DNA of 64,000 nt from Chitinophaga sp. (GTDB lineage Bacteria > Bacteroidota > Bacteroidia > Chitinophagales > Chitinophagaceae), in the NCBI RefSeq assembly GCF_019236475.1, contig NZ_JAFAIX010000013.1:186001-250000 (forward strand), given 5' to 3'. Shown here one piece after another: positions 57,747-64,000 of the stretch (position 1 is its first letter; each line of letters starts with the position of its first letter). The notes beneath the pieces are model-generated. The model saw only the letters and a list, made by a program, of their open reading frames with translations, ran no database searches and was not told the origin of the DNA. The position numbers were made by a program, and so were the translations under genes.

Positions 57747-60700
57747 ATGCTGTCGACCCAAGCCCATAGGGCAACGCCACCGTTGCAAGCTACACGCACC
57801 AAGATGATGCCAGCTATTATTGCATGTTTCTTAATGATAATGTGTAATATTCAATCTGTCAGTGCTCAATCAAGAAGTAAATACCAGTTGCTCTGGCGCA
57901 TAGACGGTCCTGGTATAAAACAATCTTCCTACCTCTATGGTTCCATGCACCTGCGCGATCCCAGAGTATTTGAGTTCAGCGACTCGGTATTGCTGGCATT
58001 TCACCAGGCCCGCAATTTTGCTACGGAAGTGGACATGGATTCACTCATGACTAGTTTAATCGATGCAAACGGCCCCTTACAGGATACTACCAACCACCTT
58101 CGCAAACAACTCAACAAAGAGGAATACCGCTTTATTGATAGTCTTATATTTAAAAAAGCGGGGATTCACATCAGTCAGATGCGTGTAAAAACCGTATGGG
58201 TAATAGAAAAGTTGTTGTTAGACCAAGAAGAGGCGCTCATCTCGGAGCAAAAAAACACCCAACGGCAAGGCATCTTCCTGGATGGCTGGTTCCATGAAAA
58301 AGCAGCCATACTGAATAAAAAACTAATGGGCCTGGAACCAATTTCCAATCAGTATTCCCTATTTAAAAGTGCAATATCGGATGTAGATAAACAGGTGTTT
58401 CTCGCCGAAATGGGCTACTATAATAGTCATGCATCCGGAGACATGTTTACACCACCAGTAGGTACCCCTGATAAGGTAGATAAAAATACGCCTCCTCCTG
58501 GCCCCCCTCCCATTGTAGAAACACTTGCACCCAATGGCCTCAACCCGGAAGCCCGCTATCTGGATTCCATGGTTAGTTTGTACTATACCGGCGATCTTGA
58601 TAAAATCACCCACTGGTTTATTGACGCGGTAGATCCAACATCCGAGGAAGGTAAATGGATGGAAAAGCGTAACCAGGACATGACTGCAAGTATTATCCGC
58701 CAGATGCCGAAAGGAGGGCTCTTTGCGGTAGTGGGCGTTGGCCATCTCACCGGTAAAAACAGTATTCTGCAATTACTCCGCAAAAAAGGATATACCGTTA
58801 CTCCCGTAACGGCCACCTTTACAGGAGTAGCTGCCAAGTATAAAGATGATTATGAAAAGCTGGGCGGCTATACCCTTCATAAATTGGCGGAAGGTTATAC
58901 GGTGGTATTACCAGGCGCTCCTTATGCCTACCCAATTCCAGGCTCCAATACCAAAATGTACTTCAGTGTAAACGAAGCAGCAGCCGAAGCAGCTTTCGCC
59001 TTTTCCATGAGCAATATACAGACTGGTAGTGATGCCAAAGGAATTCGCCTGAATATGATAAAAGGGATGGCTACCAAAGCTGGCTCTATGCCTGCTAACC
59101 TACAGGAAATTCAATATATGGATGTTGCCGGAACACAAGCAGATATCAGTGGCTTTGGCGCCCTATACCGTGCCCGCGTTTTTGTGCGGAATGGTAAGGG
59201 ATATCTGTTTATGCATACGGTAACCGCTGAAGACAGCAGTAAAGCCATTAAATTCTTCAACTCTGTACGCTTCAATGATATTGCTGTAACGACTACCACC
59301 TATGGTACTCTTAACTTGAATAAAGTTGGTATCTCCTTTAAATTCCCAGAACAATACCAATCGTTCAATGTTGGAAATGCAACGCATATGGATGTTGGGG
59401 GCAGATATGAAGAAGTGCATAGTGCTAGTGATGCCGAAAAAGGGATCACTTTTACTTTCAGTGGACAACGAATGCTACCCGGATACTATATCACCAATGA
59501 TTCTCTCATATTGGCTGATCTCAAAAAAGGAATATTACTACGAGATAGTCTCGTACAATTTACAGAGGAGAATATTCACCAAGAGCATGGATTGAAAACA
59601 ATTACCTATCGCCTCACCGGTTCAAATATTTTCCATGGTAGTTTAAAAGTTATTTACCGTGGAAATAACGTCTACAGCTTCATCACACAGTATCCAGGAG
59701 ATGTACCCCCAGCACCTGTAAAAGAGTTCATGGATAATTACAGTCTCACTCCACTGCCAGCAACTTCCCTGAACACTACCTTTACGGCGGAAGACAGTTC
59801 CTTTACGCTCAAAGGGCCAGTTGAATATGCTCCTTATACCGGTAAAATACCTAATAACGGAACTGGTTTTTATTATGCTTATGATCCTACTTCTGAAGGA
59901 TCTTACATGGTATTAGAAAAGAAATTTGGGGAATACACCTCCTCAGATCCCTATACACTGATCAACAAGGAGTTTACGCCTGCATCAGACACATTGAAAA
60001 TGCAGCTCCTGAATGAAAAGAAATATAAACAAGATGGAATGTATGTTTATGAGGTTACCTATAAGCCACGTCATTCCAATTGTATTCGCATGTTCAAAAA
60101 GATAATTATAGCAGGTCATCATGGTTTTATGTTTACAGCCTTATTGACAGACGATGCTGTAAAAGCTGGTCTGGATAAGGCTTTTCTATCCAGCATTGCT
60201 ATCAACAAAGCGCATATTGATACGCTGGATATTCAATCTGATAAGAAACAGGAACTGATCAAGCATCTGCAATCTACGGATACCCTCCAGGTAAAAGCCG
60301 CCCGTACTGCGCTTTGGAACATCACCCCTGATAATAATCTGCTGCATCAGATCCATCAGTTGATTTTCCAGGATCTTCCACTGAACCGACACATGGAAGG
60401 TGCGCCACTGAAACTCAACTTGTATAATTGGATGACGAGGAAAGATTATACACTAGCGAATGCAGATGATGTAGCCGCTTCGGATAATCAAAAAGAAAAT
60501 GCAACAGCAATTGCACATCTCACATCTGCTGAGAAAATAGCAGCGGTAAAGCAACTCATGAAAGAAGCGCAAACCCTGCATGAACGACAACTCGTCGTAA
60601 GATGCATGTCTGGTATTAATAGTGAAGAGGGTTACCAATTATGTATACAAAATGCATCCGCACTTCCGAAAGACTCTCTAAACTGGAGGGGAACTTTCCA

Positions 60701-61580
60701 ATTTAATCTGCCCAAGAAATTATTTTATGAAAAGCACTTGCCAGATTTGATTCAGACTGCCAGTACTTCCCCGAATCTATTGGCCTATTTGAGTACTGAT
60801 TTACCTGATAGCCTGTGGAATTCTCCGTATTATGAAAAATGCAATTTGGGAAGACTGAAATCAGGCTTAGTAAAATTGTATGACGAGGAAAGAATGAACC
60901 TGGAGAGGAAAAAAGAATCCTCCAGTACCAATGCCATACAATTGATGAAAGTTCTGAGCAAACCTAATCTGGCAGAAGGGAATGCACCTCTTCTCAGACG
61001 TATGCTGGCAGATACCATTTCCATGAGTGATTATTACGGCGCATTAGGTTTGATGAATACTCGCCAGAAAGTGGCAGACAAAGACCTCAAAGCCTTAATT
61101 GCTAATGATTCACATGCTTTGTGGTTTATTCAGAAAGTAGCCACTGCCAAACAATTGGCCGTTATTAACCCTTTCCTGACTGCAGAAAGAATTGCTGCTT
61201 TACAGGTAAAGGATTATTTCAATGAGGATGAAGAGGTGAATACAGTAGATACCCTACAATTGGTAAAGACAAAAACCATTGACACATTAAGCTATTTCAT
61301 ATATAAATACACCTGTCAGTACGAGTCCTATCAGGAAGATGTAGATACTTCCATTACGAAAAGGAAAAGTGGCTATATCCTCTGCGGCGGCCAGCCGGTA
61401 AAGGGCACCAATTGGAACTTGGAAAATCCTACCATCAAGAAAATGGGATCTCAACTGGGCCTATTTACAGATGCATTCCTGACTTCCTTTATAAAGGATG
61501 ATATAACGATAAAGGAAGACAGGGAAGAGGAAACCTCCGAAGCAGCCCCTCCTTCCGAAGCCCCTCCGGTGAGAAATTAG
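57747..61580 (+). CDS. giant TraB/GumN-family protein with three repeat modules and helical tail
   Basis: A 1277-residue exported protein. A signal-like segment lies near residues 22-40 (an internal ATG at 57804 would shorten the lead). The TraB/GumN (TIKI-like) domain spans about 45-345, with the paired motifs YLYGSMHLRDP and VVGVGHLTG (two GxxH boxes) and Glu in ATEVDMD, the putative metal site of a protease. Then come three similar segments of about 150 residues (about 350-510, 520-680, 690-830), each ending in an amphipathic helix such as KAIKFFNSVRF. A helical region (830-1240) and a Pro/Glu tail complete it. Function unknown. Confidence 0.8.
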   Translation: MLSTQAHRATPPLQATRTKMMPAIIACFLMIMCNIQSVSAQSRSKYQLLWRIDGPGIKQSSYLYGSMHLRDPRVFEFSDSVLLAFHQARNFATEVDMDSLMTSLIDANGPLQDTTNHLRKQLNKEEYRFIDSLIFKKAGIHISQMRVKTVWVIEKLLLDQEEALISEQKNTQRQGIFLDGWFHEKAAILNKKLMGLEPISNQYSLFKSAISDVDKQVFLAEMGYYNSHASGDMFTPPVGTPDKVDKNTPPPGPPPIVETLAPNGLNPEARYLDSMVSLYYTGDLDKITHWFIDAVDPTSEEGKWMEKRNQDMTASIIRQMPKGGLFAVVGVGHLTGKNSILQLLRKKGYTVTPVTATFTGVAAKYKDDYEKLGGYTLHKLAEGYTVVLPGAPYAYPIPGSNTKMYFSVNEAAAEAAFAFSMSNIQTGSDAKGIRLNMIKGMATKAGSMPANLQEIQYMDVAGTQADISGFGALYRARVFVRNGKGYLFMHTVTAEDSSKAIKFFNSVRFNDIAVTTTTYGTLNLNKVGISFKFPEQYQSFNVGNATHMDVGGRYEEVHSASDAEKGITFTFSGQRMLPGYYITNDSLILADLKKGILLRDSLVQFTEENIHQEHGLKTITYRLTGSNIFHGSLKVIYRGNNVYSFITQYPGDVPPAPVKEFMDNYSLTPLPATSLNTTFTAEDSSFTLKGPVEYAPYTGKIPNNGTGFYYAYDPTSEGSYMVLEKKFGEYTSSDPYTLINKEFTPASDTLKMQLLNEKKYKQDGMYVYEVTYKPRHSNCIRMFKKIIIAGHHGFMFTALLTDDAVKAGLDKAFLSSIAINKAHIDTLDIQSDKKQELIKHLQSTDTLQVKAARTALWNITPDNNLLHQIHQLIFQDLPLNRHMEGAPLKLNLYNWMTRKDYTLANADDVAASDNQKENATAIAHLTSAEKIAAVKQLMKEAQTLHERQLVVRCMSGINSEEGYQLCIQNASALPKDSLNWRGTFQFNLPKKLFYEKHLPDLIQTASTSPNLLAYLSTDLPDSLWNSPYYEKCNLGRLKSGLVKLYDEERMNLERKKESSSTNAIQLMKVLSKPNLAEGNAPLLRRMLADTISMSDYYGALGLMNTRQKVADKDLKALIANDSHALWFIQKVATAKQLAVINPFLTAERIAALQVKDYFNEDEEVNTVDTLQLVKTKTIDTLSYFIYKYTCQYESYQEDVDTSITKRKSGYILCGGQPVKGTNWNLENPTIKKMGSQLGLFTDAFLTSFIKDDITIKEDREEETSEAAPPSEAPPVRN

Positions 61581-61629
61581 GGAAGTTTTAACAGAACTAT
61601 CACTATACTTTTTTGTTTAATATTCTATA

Positions 61630-61673
61630 AAATACTGCTGGCCACTTTAGTTAATCCAGCAGTATTTTTTTTT
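61630..61673 (+). terminator. terminator after the TraB/GumN gene
   Basis: The 12-base stem AAATACTGCTGG / CCAGCAGTATTT with a 14-base loop is followed by a T-tract. Confidence 0.9.
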
Positions 61674-61720
61674 GAATGTGCTGCATTCAAATTCCCGGAT
61701 TTTTATATTAATTTGTAGAT

Positions 61721-62602
61721 ATGAACGGGACCTCTTTTCAATCGGATATTCGTTATTGGCTAAGGCAAGGAAATACAGTTAACCATCTGCTTTTCTGGAA
61801 CATAATTATTTTCCTGGCATTAAATCTTTTACGCCTGGTAGATCGTTTTTCACAAAGTGGCATGTATGACTGGGTATATAGCCAGGTAGCCCTTCACTCC
61901 AACCTCTCCATTTTCATTGTGAAGCCATGGGGCTTAATTACTTATATGTTTTCCCATGTGCAGATTTTCCATATTCTGTTTAATATGCTGAACCTTTTCT
62001 GGTTCGGAAATATTTTCCGGGAAATGCTCGGTAATCAGCGGGTATTGCCAGTTTACCTATTAGGTGGATTAGCTGGTGGACTGGTGTATATGGCTGCCTA
62101 TTACCTGATGGTCCATAATAGCATGGATGCCCTAATGATAGGGGCTTCTGCATCTGTTATGTGCCTGCTGGTAGCTGCTGCTACACAGGTACCGAACTAT
62201 GAAATCGGGCTGCTGTTCATTGGATCTGTGAAACTGAAATGGCTGGCGCTCGCCTTGGTGATCATTGGTATCATCACGATGTTTGACGGTAACTTCGGCG
62301 GGGTCATGTCCCACTTAGGAGGAGCTGCATTCGGATTCGCTTATATCAAGTTGCTGCAAAATGGGACAGATATGGCAAGGCCGCTCATCTGGCTCTTTAC
62401 GCCTAGTGAAAGGAAGTCTTCCAAACAACCAGCTACCAAAAAATTCAAGCCTAAAAAATCTCCACTGAAAATAGTGAAGAAAACAGACGAAAATACCCAG
62501 TCCAGACTGGACCAACTCCTCGATAAAATAAATGAAAAAGGTTATTCGAGTCTGAGCGCAGAAGAAAAAGCCTGGTTGGAAAAAGTAAGCAAGGACAGCT
62601 AA
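61721..62602 (+). CDS. rhomboid-family intramembrane serine protease
   Basis: A 293-residue protease with six membrane segments. The catalytic Ser is in MIGASASVMCLL (GxSx motif) and the catalytic His in MSHLGGAAFGFAY; the early conserved block is FSHVQIFHILFNMLNLFWFG. After the membrane domain, residues about 225-293 form a basic linker and a short helical domain (RLDQLLDKINEKGYSSLSAEEKAWLEKVS) common in Bacteroidota rhomboids. Substrates are unknown. It has a terminator before it and ispH 80 bases after. Confidence 0.93.
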   Translation: MNGTSFQSDIRYWLRQGNTVNHLLFWNIIIFLALNLLRLVDRFSQSGMYDWVYSQVALHSNLSIFIVKPWGLITYMFSHVQIFHILFNMLNLFWFGNIFREMLGNQRVLPVYLLGGLAGGLVYMAAYYLMVHNSMDALMIGASASVMCLLVAAATQVPNYEIGLLFIGSVKLKWLALALVIIGIITMFDGNFGGVMSHLGGAAFGFAYIKLLQNGTDMARPLIWLFTPSERKSSKQPATKKFKPKKSPLKIVKKTDENTQSRLDQLLDKINEKGYSSLSAEEKAWLEKVSKDS

Positions 62603-62648
62603 AGGGTTGGCTGTCTGGCCCAAATATCCTTCATCCCAATCAATTGAT

Positions 62649-62656
62649 TAACTTTG
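62649..62656 (+). promoter_or_regulatory. -7 element of ispH
   Basis: TAACTTTG, 27 bases before the ispH ATG at 62683; no good -33 box. Confidence 0.55.
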
Positions 62657-62682
62657 CCAACAATTTATAGGCTCATCAAGAC

Positions 62683-63903
62683 ATGAAAACATTCAACGTT
62701 CCGGTAATATATCGCAGTCCGCTGATCACCGCTATTAAAAACCAGCGCAAACAGCAGGACCGTATGAAAAAAGATTTCACCCCTACCGTACTGGATTTCG
62801 GTCCGCTGAAGATACTGCTGGCAAGGCATTTCGGCTTTTGTTATGGTGTAGAGAATGCCATCGAGATTGCTTTTAAGACGGTAGACGAGAATCCCGGCAA
62901 ACGCATTTTCCTCCTCAGTGAAATGATTCATAACCCTCATGTGAACAACGATCTGCTGAGCAGAGGCGTACAGTTTCTCATGGATACCAGTGGCAAACAA
63001 CTTGTTCCTTGGTCTGAATTGCAGCCGGAAGATATTGTGATTGTCCCTGCTTTCGGAACTACCCTGGAAATCGAAAAGCAACTGGAACAACTGGGTATAG
63101 AACCTTTGAAATACAATACTACCTGTCCTTTCGTGGAAAGAGTGTGGAATAAGGCAGAACAGATTGGTCAGAAAGACTATACTGTTATTGTGCACGGCAA
63201 ACCCAAACATGAAGAGACCCGCGCTACTTTCAGCCATAGTCAAGCCAATACCGCAACGGTGGTGGTGAAAGATATGAAAGAGGCCATCCTACTGGGTGAA
63301 TTCATCAATGGCAAAAGACCTGCTGCCGAATTCGCGACCGCCTTTGCCGGTCAGTTTTCACCAGGATTTGATGTAGAAAAAGATTTGCAGCGTGTGGGCG
63401 TAGTAAACCAGACTACCATGCTGGCTACAGAAACCCAGGCTATTGCCGATCATATCAAAGATGTGATGGTAGCCACTTTCGGATTAACGGAAGAAAATTT
63501 ATCCGAAAGGTTTGCCGATACCAGAGATACCCTCTGCTATGCCACCAACGATAACCAAAGTGCTGTAATCGGCATGCTTCGCGAACCGGCAGACCTGGCC
63601 GTGGTAGTAGGCGGCTATAACAGCTCCAATACTTCCCACCTGGTAGAGCTCTGCGAAGAGCAACTACCTACTTTCTTTGTTTCCGATCCGGAACAACTGG
63701 AATCCAAAACAGCAGTACGTCATTATAACTTCCATAATAAAGAGAAAAAGTACTCCCAAAGCTTCCTGCCGGAAAAAGATCAGGTCACTATTTTGTTGAC
63801 AAGCGGCGCCTCTTGCCCTGATGCTTTAGTGGAAGGAGTTATCCGCAAGTTGCTCTCTTTCTATCAACTGGAGCACAAAGCGGATGAACTAGCTATGGCA
63901 TAA
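62683..63903 (+). CDS. ispH: 4-hydroxy-3-methylbut-2-enyl diphosphate reductase, long form
   Basis: A 406-residue [4Fe-4S] enzyme, the last step of the MEP pathway, giving IPP and DMAPP. The three cluster cysteines are in HFGFCYGVENAIE, NTTCPFVERVWN and RDTLCYATNDNQSAV. Compared with the roughly 310-residue E. coli enzyme it has an N-terminal extension of about 45 residues and insertions around 210-260, making it the long form known from cyanobacteria and plastids. The start could be the ATG at 62764, but the upstream promoter box supports 62683. Confidence 0.95.
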   Translation: MKTFNVPVIYRSPLITAIKNQRKQQDRMKKDFTPTVLDFGPLKILLARHFGFCYGVENAIEIAFKTVDENPGKRIFLLSEMIHNPHVNNDLLSRGVQFLMDTSGKQLVPWSELQPEDIVIVPAFGTTLEIEKQLEQLGIEPLKYNTTCPFVERVWNKAEQIGQKDYTVIVHGKPKHEETRATFSHSQANTATVVVKDMKEAILLGEFINGKRPAAEFATAFAGQFSPGFDVEKDLQRVGVVNQTTMLATETQAIADHIKDVMVATFGLTEENLSERFADTRDTLCYATNDNQSAVIGMLREPADLAVVVGGYNSSNTSHLVELCEEQLPTFFVSDPEQLESKTAVRHYNFHNKEKKYSQSFLPEKDQVTILLTSGASCPDALVEGVIRKLLSFYQLEHKADELAMA

Positions 63904-63942
63904 AATTACAATTCGTAAAGAACTTATAAATAGGCATATAAC

Positions 63943-63971
63943 AAAAAAGACACCACTCAGGTGTCTTTTTT
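63943..63971 (+). terminator. terminator after ispH
   Basis: The 12-base stem AAAAAAGACACC / GGTGTCTTTTTT with loop ACTCA, carrying its own U-tract; usable in both directions. Confidence 0.9.
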
Positions 63972-64000
63972 CTTTGGGGCTAATCACGCTAGTAATGCAG

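Overview
The window looks like a chromosomal stretch of a Bacteroidota bacterium, most likely a Chitinophaga-like member of the Chitinophagaceae. Signs of this are repeated Bacteroidota-type promoters (TTG, 19-22 bases, then TAnnTTTG), almost no Shine-Dalgarno sites, a Porin_10-family outer-membrane protein, a probable type IX secretion component (PorW/SprE-like), LytS/LytTR signalling, an HMA-AraC regulator and an HYC_CC_PP-family protein. Most of it is housekeeping. No phage, insertion sequence, CRISPR array or rRNA is visible.

Layout. 1-9.6 kb: the end of a PIN-domain gene, priA-plsC, the tRNA methylthiotransferase mtaB, a DinB-like protein, clpS-aat (N-degron pathway) and a CPA2 antiporter with stress-protein domains. 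9.6-10.3 kb: a CGCAAAG hairpin repeat and three tRNA-Val(UAC) genes. 10.3-18.9 kb: a lipoprotein, a manganese operon (mntR, Nramp-Usp fusion, thioesterase), a LiaF-like/DUF4288/LytS/LytTR envelope-signalling operon behind repeats spaced like LytTR sites, a flavin reductase and an SGNH hydrolase. 19-23.7 kb: two unrelated-subfamily NADP isocitrate dehydrogenases in tandem and an L,D-transpeptidase. 23.9-29.3 kb: a heavy-metal gene cluster, a porin and purine nucleoside phosphorylase. 29.5-39.6 kb: sucC, a secreted thioredoxin-like protein, a MuiA-like protein with an inserted carboxypeptidase-regulatory domain, PBP1A and the TPR protein. 39.9-47.8 kb: a bactofilin/atpZ/SprT operon, an M28 peptidase, yidC, pyrG and an acyl-CoA thioesterase. 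48-53 kb: HD and DUF488 proteins and a siroheme/sulfite reductase operon. 53-64 kb: a HAD phosphatase, a cyclase-family protein, an oxidoreductase, rpsA, a very large TraB/GumN protein, a rhomboid protease and ispH.

The most striking signal is in the 5' leader of the sulfite reductase operon (52694-52954, minus strand). A canonical promoter is followed by a 24-codon open frame holding three consecutive Cys codons and a fourth near its end. A GC-rich terminator with a U-tract follows, and its 5' arm is complementary to GGAGGC inside the leader frame. This has the layout of a cysteine-responsive transcription attenuator controlling sulfite reduction and siroheme synthesis. Other items of note are the 21-base-spaced ACCGGTAAA repeats before the LytTR operon, two overlapping palindromes at the mntR promoter, families of long three-base-loop hairpins at gene ends, and the dispersed CGCAAAG inverted repeats.
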